From an uncultured Atopobiaceae bacterium (GTDB lineage: Bacteria; Actinomycetota; Coriobacteriia; Coriobacteriales; Atopobiaceae): DNA of 12,285 bases. The DNA is taken from assembly GCA_900770865.1 (NCBI GenBank), contig CAAGLU010000370.1, positions 1 to 12,285 on the forward strand. Reading direction: 5' to 3'. This document shows positions 1-6,534 of this stretch, piece by piece. The first letter of the stretch is position 1. Each line of letters begins with the position of its first letter. The notes under the pieces were generated by a model that had not been told where the DNA came from, ran no database searches, and was given only the letters and a program-made list of their open reading frames with translations. Both the position numbers and the translations under genes were made by a program.

Positions 1-12
1 AGAGGCGCGAGC

Positions 13-1029
13 CTACTTCTTGAGGGACTCCTCGACGGCGACGGCGCACGCAACGGTGCAGCCGACCATGGGGTTGTTGCCCATGCCGATGAGGCCCATC
101 ATGTCGACGTGCGCAGGCACGGAGCTGGAGCCGGCGAACTGCGCGCTGGAGTGCATGCGGCCCATGGTGTCGGTCATGCCGTAGGAGGCGGGGCCGGCAG
201 CCATGTTGTCCGGGTGCAGCGTACGGCCGGTGCCACCGCCCGACGCCACGGAGAAGTACTTCTTGCCGGCAAGCACGCGCTCCTTGAAGTAGGTGCCCGC
301 GACGGGGTGCTGGAAGCGCGTGGGGTTGGTGGAGTTGCCGGTGATCGAGATGTCGACGTTCTCGTGCCACATGATGGCAACGCCCTCGCGGACGTCGTCG
401 GCACCGTAGCAGTTGACCTTGGCGCGCGGGCCGTCGGAGTAGGGGATCGTCTCGACGATCTTGAGCTCGCTCGTGTAGTAGTCGAACTGCGTCTTCACGT
501 AGGTGAAGCCGTTGATACGGGCGATGATCTGGGCAGCATCCTTGCCAAGGCCGTTCAGGATGACGCGGAGCGGCTTCTTGCGGGCCTTGTTGGCGTTGTT
601 GGCAATGCCGATGGCGCCCTCGGCGGCAGCGAAGGACTCGTGGCCGGCCAGGAACGCGAAGCACTCGGTGTCCTCACCAAGGAGCATAGCGCCCAGGTTG
701 CCGTGGCCAAGGCCGACCTTGCGGTCGTCGGCGACGGAGCCGGGGACGCAGAAGGCCTGCAGGCCCTCGCCGATGGCGGCGGCAGCCTCGGAGGCCGTGG
801 TGACCTCGCCCTTCTCAGCCTTCTTCAGCGCGATGGCGCAGCCCAGGGTGTAGGCCCACTTTGCGTTCTCGAACGCGATGGACTGAATGCCAGTGGTGAT
901 GTCATAGGGGTTGAAGCCACGGTCGGTGCAGAGCTTGAGGGCCTCCTCGAGGTCCTTGATGCCGTACTGCTCGCACGCCTTGTTGATCTGGGCGATGCGG
1001 CGCTCGTAGCCTTCGAACGTGATGGCCAT
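13..1029 (-). CDS. GGGtGRT family protein (function unknown)
   Basis: This 338-residue protein belongs to the family named for its glycine motif, seen here as GGGTGRT at residues 264-270 and followed by LHPDN. The start is fixed by an AGGAGG ribosome site about eight bases upstream. The sequence is soluble, with no signal peptide or membrane segment. Glycine-rich and Asn/His-rich conserved-looking stretches (GLGHGNLGAMLLGED, NANKARKK, ITGNSTNPTRFQHP, GMGNNPMVGCTVACA) suggest a nucleotide-, metal- or cluster-binding fold, but no catalytic role is established to my knowledge. It is the downstream gene of a two-gene operon, 30 bp after a NifU-like scaffold gene, and the two families are known to occur together. 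The pairing suggests an iron-sulfur-linked task; that is inference. Family assignment is confident, function is not. Confidence 0.9.
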   Translation of the reverse strand: MAITFEGYERRIAQINKACEQYGIKDLEEALKLCTDRGFNPYDITTGIQSIAFENAKWAYTLGCAIALKKAEKGEVTTASEAAAAIGEGLQAFCVPGSVADDRKVGLGHGNLGAMLLGEDTECFAFLAGHESFAAAEGAIGIANNANKARKKPLRVILNGLGKDAAQIIARINGFTYVKTQFDYYTSELKIVETIPYSDGPRAKVNCYGADDVREGVAIMWHENVDISITGNSTNPTRFQHPVAGTYFKERVLAGKKYFSVASGGGTGRTLHPDNMAAGPASYGMTDTMGRMHSSAQFAGSSSVPAHVDMMGLIGMGNNPMVGCTVACAVAVEESLKK

Positions 1030-1059
1030 GTGCTGTACCTCCTTCTCTCTACTCGGGGC

Positions 1060-1794
1060 TTACTCGTGGATGGGGAACGTGGACTCGGTGCTGTGGGTCT
1101 CCTCGTCGGTACGAGGATCGATGAACTTCACAGCCTGATCCCACTGGCCGTAGTGGCCCATGGCCTTCTGGACGGCCTCTGCGGGGTCGACGCCGGCCTT
1201 GACCGCGTCGGTGAACTTGCCGAGGTTGAGGAACTCAAAGCCCACGATCTCGTCGTTCTTGTTGATGGCCATGCGGGTGACGTAGCCCTGGGTGAGCTCG
1301 AGGTAGCGGGCACCCTTGGCGGCGGTGCCGTACATGGTGCCCACCATGGAGCGCAGGCCCTTGCCGAGGTCGTCGAGGCCGGTGCCGATGGGCAGGCCGT
1401 CCTCGGAGAATGCGGTCTGGCTGCGGCCGTAGACGATCTGCAGGAACAGCTCACGCATGGCGACGTTAATGGCGTCGCACACGAGGTCGGTGTTCAGGGC
1501 CTCGAGGATGGTCTTCTTGGGGAGGATCTCGGCGGCCATGGCGGCGGAGTGGGTCATGCCCGAGCAGCCGATGGTCTCGATGAGGCACTCCTCGATGACG
1601 CCGTTCTTGACGTTGAGGCTGAGCTTGCAGGCACCCTGCTGCGGGGCGCACCAACCAACACCGTGGGTGTAGCCGGAGATATCGGTGATCTCCTTGGCCT
1701 GAACCCACTTGCCCTCCTCGGGGATGGGCGCCGGTCCGTGGTATGCACCCTTGGCAACCGGGCACATGCGCTCCACTTCTGCCGAATACTGCAT
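1060..1794 (-). CDS. NifU/IscU-like iron-sulfur cluster scaffold homologue
   Basis: This 244-residue protein resembles iron-sulfur assembly scaffolds. The stretch IGCSGMTHSAAMAAEIL (Cys77) matches the IscU/NifU pattern in which a cluster-ligand Cys sits in a GC-G-A-S helix cap. Other cysteines are C11, C49, C56, C70 and C106; C49 and C56 (CAPQQGAC) are candidates for the first ligand. It is longer than IscU (about 130 residues), with an extra C-terminal half containing FLNLGKFTDAVKAGVDPAEAV. A longer in-frame start exists at 1857, but ATG 1794 is preferred because AGAGGAGA lies just upstream. It is the first gene of the operon with the GGGtGRT gene. Whether it donates clusters generally or serves only its partner is unknown. 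I could not identify a convincing promoter between 1795 and 1992. Confidence 0.85.
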   Translation of the reverse strand: MQYSAEVERMCPVAKGAYHGPAPIPEEGKWVQAKEITDISGYTHGVGWCAPQQGACKLSLNVKNGVIEECLIETIGCSGMTHSAAMAAEILPKKTILEALNTDLVCDAINVAMRELFLQIVYGRSQTAFSEDGLPIGTGLDDLGKGLRSMVGTMYGTAAKGARYLELTQGYVTRMAINKNDEIVGFEFLNLGKFTDAVKAGVDPAEAVQKAMGHYGQWDQAVKFIDPRTDEETHSTESTFPIHE

Positions 1795-1979
1795 GTGTTC
1801 TCCTCTCCGAACTCCCTCGCCGATGCCCCTTGCACCGACGCGATCGTTGCCGGCCATGCCGGTTAGAGCTCTGGTGCCGGAAATCCTCCAGCGCTTTCAA
1901 GTTTACGGCATGCGCGGGGCTGCGGAGACGAGCGCGAGAAAAATCCCTGCGCTCGCTATGTGAGACCGTTCCCGGGTCG

Positions 1980-1985
1980 TATAAT
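1980..1985 (+). promoter_or_regulatory. TATAAT -10 box for a probably leaderless transcript
   Basis: A perfect TATAAT ends seven bases before the ATG at 1993, so transcription would begin at or one base before the start codon. No Shine-Dalgarno sequence precedes that ATG, which fits leaderless translation as is common in actinobacteria. No good -35 box is seen at 16-18 bp, and there is no TG extension. Confidence 0.55.
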
Positions 1986-1992
1986 CGCCCGC

Positions 1993-2916
1993 ATGCAAAA
2001 CACGCGAGACATACGAACCGCTCCCATGTGGGCGTGGAAGCTCGGGATGCTTTCCTGTGCCGTCATCTGGGGCGCCTCGTTCGTCATCATCAAAGACACG
2101 CTGGATGTGGCACCCGCGTGCTGGCTCATGGCCATTCGCTTCTTAATGGCCACGGTGCTCATGGCGGCGATCTTCTGGAAGCGCCTGCGCGACAACTTTG
2201 ATTGGAGCCACGTTCTTGCGGGAGGGATCCTGGGCGTGCTGTACGGCGCGGGGTTTGCCGTCCAGAACGTTGGCCTTGCCTACACGACGCCGGGGAGAAG
2301 TGCCTTTCTCACTGCAACCTATTGCGTGCTGGTGCCGTTCATCAACTGGGTGGTGATCCGCCGGCGTCCGGGCGCGTCGAGCCTGGTGGCGGCGCTGCTG
2401 AGCATTGTGGGAATCGCGCTTATCTCGCTGGGGGACGACATGCGCCCGTCGCTGGGGACTGGCGAGTGGCTCACGCTCCTCTCGGCGGTCTTCTTTGCCC
2501 TCCAGATTGTGTTTGTCGACAGGCTCTCCAGCTCGCATGACATGACCACCACCTCTGTGGTGCAGCTGGGCTTCATGTCCCTGACCTGCGCCGTGTTCTC
2601 GCTGGTTCTGGGCGAGCAGGCACCGGCGCTATCCGGGCTTGGCACCTCGTTTTGGTTTTCCCTTGCCTACCTGGTGATTCTCTCGTCCTGTGTGACAACG
2701 CTCATCCAGAACGTGGGGCAGACCGTTGTGCCACCGGCCCAGTCTGCGCTGCTCCTCTCGCTAGAGAGCGTGTTTGCGGTCATTGCGAGCGTGATCTTCT
2801 ATCACGAGCAGCTCACGCCCCAGCTGGTCCTGGGGTTCTCGCTGGTGTTTCTCGGCGTGCTCGCGAGCGAGCTTGGGCCCATGCTGCTGAGAAGGGCCAC
2901 GGCACAGCGGGCGTGA
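1993..2916 (+). CDS. DMT superfamily (EamA) transporter
   Basis: This 307-residue integral membrane protein has two tandem EamA repeats and about ten hydrophobic helices. The first repeat starts with AVIWGASFVIIK and includes YTTPGRSAFLTATYCVLVPF; the second ends with the family-typical LSLESVFAVIASVIFYHEQLT followed by a last helix and a basic tail (LLRRATAQRA). Members export or import small metabolites such as amino acids or purines; the substrate cannot be read from sequence. ATG 1993 was chosen because TATAAT at 1980-1985 would start the mRNA there. A longer frame opens at 1960 but would lie upstream of that transcript start; ATG 2026 is also possible. It is divergent from the scaffold operon and convergent with the DegV gene. 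Confidence 0.88.
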   Translation: MQNTRDIRTAPMWAWKLGMLSCAVIWGASFVIIKDTLDVAPACWLMAIRFLMATVLMAAIFWKRLRDNFDWSHVLAGGILGVLYGAGFAVQNVGLAYTTPGRSAFLTATYCVLVPFINWVVIRRRPGASSLVAALLSIVGIALISLGDDMRPSLGTGEWLTLLSAVFFALQIVFVDRLSSSHDMTTTSVVQLGFMSLTCAVFSLVLGEQAPALSGLGTSFWFSLAYLVILSSCVTTLIQNVGQTVVPPAQSALLLSLESVFAVIASVIFYHEQLTPQLVLGFSLVFLGVLASELGPMLLRRATAQRA

Positions 2917-2930
2917 GCGGCGTGCGGAGA

Positions 2931-2954
2931 CGCGGGGGCTTCGCGGTCCCCGTG
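2931..2954. terminator. Short hairpin between convergent genes, possible terminator
   Basis: CGCGGGG (2931-2937) pairs with CCCCGTG (2948-2954) to give a 7-bp stem including one G-U, with a 10-nt loop. It sits in the 46 bp between the stops of the transporter and DegV genes. There is no T-run on either side, so intrinsic termination is only a possibility. Confidence 0.25.
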
Positions 2955-2962
2955 CGCTGGTT

Positions 2963-3823
2963 CTACTCGGCTGCTACCGCCGCAATGCCAAAGGCGCCTG
3001 GGCCGGAGTGGCTTGCAATCACGCAGCCGGACTTGACCCACTCGATCTCCTGTGCGCCGTGGTCGCGCAGAATCTTCTCGACCAGCGCGCGGATGATGGG
3101 GTCGGGCGCGTTGCCCACCGTATACGTGAGGTTCACGCGCGAGAGGTCCATGGGCTCGCGGGTCACGAAGTCCTCAACGAGCTGGCCCACGCACTTGACC
3201 ATGGCACCGCGGCGCTTCTTGGTGGCCACGAGCTTGCCGTCGAGCACCTCGACCGTGGGCTTGATGCGCAGGAGCGTCGCGCCGAGAAATGCAACGTTGG
3301 AGAGGCGACCGCCCGCGCGCAGGTACTCCAGGTCACCGGGGATGAAGGCAAAGCGGATGCGGCGAACCTGGCTCTCGACAAATGCCTTGACCTCGTCTTC
3401 CGTGGCGTCGGGGTTGACCTCCATCATGCGGGCGACGTTGGTGACCACCAGGCGCAGCGCGCAGGAGACGGACTTGGTGTCCATCATGGTCACGTAGTCG
3501 CGGCCCTCCGCGGCGAGGTGCGCGCTGCGGTAGGAGACCGTGGTTGCGGCGGAGTAGGCCAGGTAGAGGATCTTGGCCGTGGGGTACTTCTCGTGGATGC
3601 GGTCAAATGCTGCGGAGAAGTCCACAGGTGTGCAGACCGAGGTCTGCGGCAGCTTGCCCGTGGTCTTGTAGTACTCGTAGAGCTCCTCGGGCGGGAAGGA
3701 GTCGTCGTCGCGGGAGACCTCGCCAAAGTTCACGTGCATGGGAACAACCACAATGCCGTGGCGGCGTGCGGTCTCCTCGTGGATGTCGGAGCCGGTCTCG
3801 GTGACGAGGATGTAGTCTGCCAT
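2963..3823 (-). CDS. DegV family fatty-acid-binding protein
   Basis: This 286-residue protein has the full DegV layout. The N-terminus reads ILVTETGSDI, leading to VVVPMHVNFG; then come LPQTSVCTPVDF in the lipid-carboxylate-binding position, the YLRAGGRLS motif, and a C-terminal HSGPGAFGI. DegV/FakB-type proteins bind a fatty acid and, in Firmicutes, present it to the kinase FakA for acyl phosphate formation; no fakA-like gene is in this window. A GGAGG six bases before ATG 3823 sets the start. A TACAAT on the minus strand (complement of 3872-3877) is a weak -10 candidate about 50 bp upstream. The TSVCTP version of the usual TSQPS-like motif is a small departure. Family certain, specific lipid unknown. 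Confidence 0.92.
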   Translation of the reverse strand: MADYILVTETGSDIHEETARRHGIVVVPMHVNFGEVSRDDDSFPPEELYEYYKTTGKLPQTSVCTPVDFSAAFDRIHEKYPTAKILYLAYSAATTVSYRSAHLAAEGRDYVTMMDTKSVSCALRLVVTNVARMMEVNPDATEDEVKAFVESQVRRIRFAFIPGDLEYLRAGGRLSNVAFLGATLLRIKPTVEVLDGKLVATKKRRGAMVKCVGQLVEDFVTREPMDLSRVNLTYTVGNAPDPIIRALVEKILRDHGAQEIEWVKSGCVIASHSGPGAFGIAAVAAE

Positions 3824-3920
3824 GGTTGCCTCCGCAGCCTGGGTGGTGATATTTCAACGCATCTCATAGCTATTGTACGGATATGTTGGCGCGCTACGGG
3901 CATTCGTCGGCGCGCGTGGG

Positions 3921-3926
3921 GATAAT
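3921..3926 (+). promoter_or_regulatory. GATAAT, candidate -10 box for nudC
   Basis: GATAAT matches five of six bases of the -10 consensus and would put the transcript start near 3933, exactly at the beginning of the 31-bp palindrome. No good -35 is seen at the right distance, so this is tentative. Confidence 0.3.
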
Positions 3927-3932
3927 GCACAC

Positions 3933-3963
3933 ATGAGACAAAGGGACAGTCCCTTTGTCTCAT
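3933..3963. repeat. 31-bp perfect palindrome (15-bp arms, 1-nt centre) in the nudC leader
   Basis: ATGAGACAAAGGGAC (3933-3947) is followed by a single A and then its exact reverse complement GTCCCTTTGTCTCAT (3949-3963). The element ends one base before the GGGGAGGAG ribosome site of nudC. As DNA it could be an operator or a REP-like dispersed palindrome. As RNA a one-base loop cannot close, so a slightly opened stem would form at the very 5' end of the mRNA. Only one copy is present in this window. Confidence 0.9.
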
Positions 3964-3978
3964 CGGGGAGGAGCTGGC

Positions 3979-4857
3979 GTGATCCAGGAGACGGGCAAGG
4001 CGTACGACAACCACTTCGAGCCCAAGGAGGCCAAGGCCGAGAGCTACGTGCTGCACTACCGCGACCGCTCGGCGCTTGTGCGCGTGGTGGCCGCAGGCGA
4101 GCGTGGCGCGGACGAGTTCTCCTCGGGCGAGATGATCGAGCTGCCGCGTTTGGCAGACTATCCCGCGCCGCCGGAGCGTACCGTGTTCGCGTTCCGCATT
4201 GGCGAGGATGACTTCTTCCTTGCGCTGGACGACGAGGTTGCAACGCCGGCGGGCTTCACCTACGAGCGCGTGGGGTGGCTGCGCGGCGTGGGCCCGGCAG
4301 ACCTTGCGTTTGCCGCTGCCGTTGGGTCCCAGCTTGCCTCGTGGTATCGCGACAACAGGTTCTGCTCGCGCTGCGGGCATGCCATGGAGCTTGCACCGCG
4401 CAGCCGCGAGATCGTGTGCCCCAACTGCGCGAAGATCGTCTACCCCAAAATCCAGCCGGGCGTGATTGCCGCCGTGACGGATGGCGAGAGGATCGTGCTC
4501 ACGCGCTACCAGGGACGCGCGCTCAAGCTGTGGGCGCTTGTCGCCGGGTTCACAGAGATTGGCGAGTCCGTGGAGGACACCGTCCGCCGCGAGGTTATGG
4601 AGGAGGTGGGGCTGCGCGTGCGCGACCTGCGTTTCTACAAGAGCCAGCCCTGGCCCTTCTCGGACACGCTGCTCATGGGGTTCTGGTGCCACGTGGACGG
4701 GAGCCGGCGCATTCGCACCGACCACCAGGAGCTTGCGGAGGCACGCTGGTTTTCCCCGGAGGAGATTCCGCTGGAGCGCGCCAACGATCACGCTAGCCTT
4801 ACCGGTGAGATGATCGAGCTCTTCCGCACGAAGGGCGCAGCCGGGCTGGGACTGTAG
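3979..4857 (+). CDS. nudC: NAD(H) diphosphatase, NudC family
   Basis: This 292-residue Nudix hydrolase splits NAD(H) to NMN(H) and AMP; the E. coli homologue also removes NAD caps from RNA 5' ends. An N-terminal domain is followed by a four-Cys zinc ribbon (C129-x2-C132 and C147-x2-C150). The complete Nudix box spans residues 190-212, matching G-x5-E-x7-REVxEEVG with metal-binding E205, E208 and E209. The NudC signature SQPWPF lies at residues 222-227. GTG 3979 is taken as the start because GGGGAGGAG lies five bases upstream; a TTG at 3955 is inside the palindrome and lacks a ribosome site. The gene is divergent from the DegV gene and ends 25 bp from the convergent SDR gene. Confidence 0.93.
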   Translation: MIQETGKAYDNHFEPKEAKAESYVLHYRDRSALVRVVAAGERGADEFSSGEMIELPRLADYPAPPERTVFAFRIGEDDFFLALDDEVATPAGFTYERVGWLRGVGPADLAFAAAVGSQLASWYRDNRFCSRCGHAMELAPRSREIVCPNCAKIVYPKIQPGVIAAVTDGERIVLTRYQGRALKLWALVAGFTEIGESVEDTVRREVMEEVGLRVRDLRFYKSQPWPFSDTLLMGFWCHVDGSRRIRTDHQELAEARWFSPEEIPLERANDHASLTGEMIELFRTKGAAGLGL

Positions 4858-4882
4858 GGGCCGCGGCGTGCGGTCGCGTGCG

Positions 4883-5749
4883 CTACCAGAGGCCGTCTGC
4901 GGAGGGATGCTTGTTCTCGTTTGTTGCCACGGTGAGGCCATAGCCAGCGTTTACACAGCCGGCATCGCAGAGGACGTCAGTGCCCATGAGGTAGCCGCAA
5001 CGCTCGTCGGCGAGGCTCACGATGAGAAAGGCCAACTCTTCCGGTTTGGCGCCGCGTCCTGGGCCGGAGTAGGAAAGCAGAATATCTGTTGCCTTGCCTT
5101 TTTCCTTCTCAGTCATGGGGGTCTCAACGTAGCCAGGACTTACTGAGAGCACGCGGATACCTCGACGGCGCATGTACTTGAAGGCGCAGCCTGCAGCGTA
5201 CCAGCGTGCGAAGTTCTTCGAGATCATGTAGGCCATCTGTGGGTCTACGTCCTTGTTGTGCATGAGAGATGCACGGCGGACGAGGCGCTTTACGAAGGCG
5301 TCCTCGTTGGTGAGGGCGAGGGGGTACGCGCGGCGGGGAAGCATCGCGCTCGGAAGCATGTAGCCAGAGTTGGAAGCGACATCCACAATCACGCCGCCGT
5401 CCATTACCTTGTAGAACTCCTGGTTCACGTAGACCGTGCCGAGAGCGTTGATGCGAATGATCTTCTCGGCGTCCGCCATAGAGCCCGATATACCTGCTGC
5501 ATGAATGACCTTTGTGACCTGGCCAAGCTCTGCCGAACGTTGGGCGAGGGAGTGCACCTCGGTGCGGTTTGAGACGTCGCAGGTGAGGGGGATTGCATGG
5601 TGGCCTTGGGCGTTAAGCGCGTCGGCCGTGTGTTGCAATTTTGCTAGCGTCCGGCCGGTGATAATTACGGTTGTCTCCTTGGGCAAAGCCTCTGCCACCG
5701 CGCGGCCAATCCCCGAGCCTCCGCCAGTAACCACAAATACCTCATCCAT
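4883..5749 (-). CDS. Short-chain dehydrogenase/reductase with insertion before the active-site Tyr
   Basis: This 288-residue classical SDR has the TGGGSGIG nucleotide-binding motif at residues 8-15 and R33 after strand two, which hints at NADP preference. CDV is at 57-59, HAAG at 83-86, the structural Asn at N101, Ser in ASNSGY at 125-130, and YxxxK at Y174/K178. The Ser-Tyr gap is about 46-48 residues instead of the usual 12-14, so roughly 33 residues (about 131-170) are inserted. Such an insertion is known in 3-alpha-hydroxysteroid dehydrogenase/carbonyl reductase-type SDRs, but the substrate here is unknown. ATG 5749 is preferred over an in-frame start at 5818 because AGGGAG precedes it by five bases. 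By eye the gene is less GC-rich than its neighbours, which may indicate transfer. Confidence 0.9.
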   Translation of the reverse strand: MDEVFVVTGGGSGIGRAVAEALPKETTVIITGRTLAKLQHTADALNAQGHHAIPLTCDVSNRTEVHSLAQRSAELGQVTKVIHAAGISGSMADAEKIIRINALGTVYVNQEFYKVMDGGVIVDVASNSGYMLPSAMLPRRAYPLALTNEDAFVKRLVRRASLMHNKDVDPQMAYMISKNFARWYAAGCAFKYMRRRGIRVLSVSPGYVETPMTEKEKGKATDILLSYSGPGRGAKPEELAFLIVSLADERCGYLMGTDVLCDAGCVNAGYGLTVATNENKHPSADGLW

Positions 5750-5878
5750 ATGCTCTCCCTTGCGACCACCGAGCAAACCGTGAGGAGGATAGAGGCAATT
5801 GCTTTGGATTGATGTCATATTTGTCGTTATGTTGAGTTGTTTGTCATTCCTGCTCGTTGAGTTGAGTTCGTTTTGCCG

Positions 5879-5957
5879 TTCTTTATCGGTATCTGAGAAT
5901 ATCCCCCGGCGTTTCCGCAGTTAGATTATCTGATGAGTCTCAACAACCGATAAAGAA
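5879..5957 (-). promoter_or_regulatory. Inverted repeat around a plausible SDR promoter
   Basis: TTCTTTATCGGT (5879-5890) recurs as its exact reverse complement at 5946-5957, and both arms continue with a partly matching TGAGA. On the minus strand, TTATCG (complement of 5948-5953, inside the right arm), a 17-bp spacer and GATAAT (complement of 5925-5930) make a plausible promoter starting near 5918. The left arm would lie about 30 bp inside the transcript. The layout resembles paired operator sites for a repressor; a 79-bp miniature element with terminal repeats is the alternative. Confidence 0.5.
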
Positions 5958-5999
5958 TGGAGAAGGAGGACGGAAGAGCCATGGGGTCGGCTGTCTGCA

Positions 6000-6241
6000 G
6001 CATCGAACTTACCTTCGTTACACAAAAAATGCCTTTGCTGCATCGAACTTACCTTCGTTACACGTACTATTTGGCAGAGCTGAAGTAGCCGTCTCAAGAA
6101 TATACAATAATTATGTACTTAATATAATAGATATCCAAAATAATGGAATTCATATTCGGCAGCTTGATGAAAGTACGTGTAACGAAAGCCAGTTCGATGC
6201 AAACAACTCGGAATTCGTGTAACGAAGGGCACTTCGATGCA
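6000..6241. repeat. Four copies of a 25-bp unit, two direct and two inverted
   Basis: The unit is TGCATCGAA, six variable bases, then TTCGTTACAC. Copies on the plus strand lie at about 5999-6023 and 6039-6063; inverted copies lie at 6177-6201 and 6217-6241. Within each pair the period is 40 bp. The central six bases are CTTACC in the first two copies, then CTGGCT and GTGCCC (read in the same sense), while the flanks are nearly invariant. Each unit contains a CGAA-N6-TTCG half-palindrome. The inner copies extend into a perfect 15-bp inverted repeat (TTCGTTACACGTACT at 6054-6068 with 6172-6186). This suggests protein-binding sites or a REP/MITE-like element. No gene is recognised inside. Confidence 0.85.
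6069..6171. promoter_or_regulatory. AT-rich core with outward-facing promoter-like boxes
   Basis: This stretch is strikingly AT-rich against a GC-rich background. On the plus strand a TATAAT lies at 6123-6128, without a clear -35. On the minus strand TTGGAT (complement of 6133-6138), a 17-bp spacer and CATAAT (complement of 6110-6115) form a better promoter pair. Transcripts leaving either way would both begin by crossing two 25-bp units in the same relative orientation. They would head toward the SDR gene on one side and the leu leader on the other. AT-rich DNA yields such boxes by chance, so confidence is low. Confidence 0.3.
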
Positions 6242-6404
6242 ACGCGGATGATCTGGCAGTCGAGAAGACCATTCAACGCAGCACACCCGCGCAATGTTTC
6301 CGTTCGGCTACCGCTCGCAAAACTCCGACGCCCAACTTTTTCCGCTGTGCCACAGTAATCAACACCGGCTGCAGCCAGCAGCCTCGGCCAGGAGGGGAGG
6401 GAAC

Positions 6405-6491
6405 ATGCGCACGAATCACCAGGAACTGCCCATGGACCTTCTCGCCCTCGATCTACTCGGCCTAGAGCTTACGTGCGCGAGCGCACGCTAG
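6405..6491 (+). CDS. leuL: leu operon leader peptide
   Basis: This short frame of 28 residues carries eight leucines, all in residues 8-22 (L8, L12, L13, L15, L17, L18, L20, L22). Codons 17 and 20 are CTA, which is unusual in such GC-rich DNA. A GGAGGGGAGGG ribosome site precedes ATG 6405 by four bases. Ribosome stalling at leucine codons when charged Leu-tRNA is scarce would control the attenuator that overlaps the end of the frame. The first pause hairpin covers codons 19-29. The product itself needs no function. Position directly ahead of leuA, leucine content and overlapping RNA structures together make this a confident call. Confidence 0.9.
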   Translation: MRTNHQELPMDLLALDLLGLELTCASAR

Positions 6492-6534
6492 GTCCGAGGT
6501 CCAGCAGGTATCATTAGACCCAGCTTGCGTTCGC
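6461..6534 (+). promoter_or_regulatory. Leucine attenuator: pause hairpin and competing antiterminator
   Basis: The pause hairpin joins CCTAG (6461-6465) to CTAGG (6488-6492), with an inner GTGCG/CGCAC helix (6473-6477 with 6482-6486). It covers the last leucine codons and the stop of the leader. The antiterminator is an 18-nt pairing of 6477-6494 with 6517-6534: 15 Watson-Crick pairs, one G-U and two mismatches. It would disrupt both the pause hairpin and the left arm of the terminator. A ribosome stalled at codons 17-20 would mask the first arm and favour the antiterminator, so the operon is read when leucine is scarce. Confidence 0.8.

Noticed and set aside
109..1866. Long plus-strand open frame of 585 codons opposite the GGGtGRT and scaffold genes
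   Set aside because: It is a GC-rich antisense shadow: low-complexity Gly/Ala/Val/His composition, no domain, and it covers two well-supported genes on the other strand.
3955..3978. TTG start for nudC at 3955
   Set aside because: It lies inside the palindrome without a ribosome site; GTG 3979 has GGGGAGGAG at ideal distance.
6000..6241. Possible CRISPR array (25-bp repeats at 40-bp period)
   Set aside because: Only two copies per orientation, orientation flips in the middle, the repeats themselves vary in the centre, spacers are only about 15 bp, and no cas gene is nearby.
6143..6358. 71-codon plus-strand frame and the opposing 66-codon frame (6094-6294)
   Set aside because: Both run through the 25-bp repeats, lack ribosome sites and resemble no protein; they are probably chance frames.
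6294..6404. Upstream extension of the leader frame to 6294
   Set aside because: The strong GGAGGGGAGGG site points to ATG 6405, and the leucine-rich part lies entirely downstream of it.
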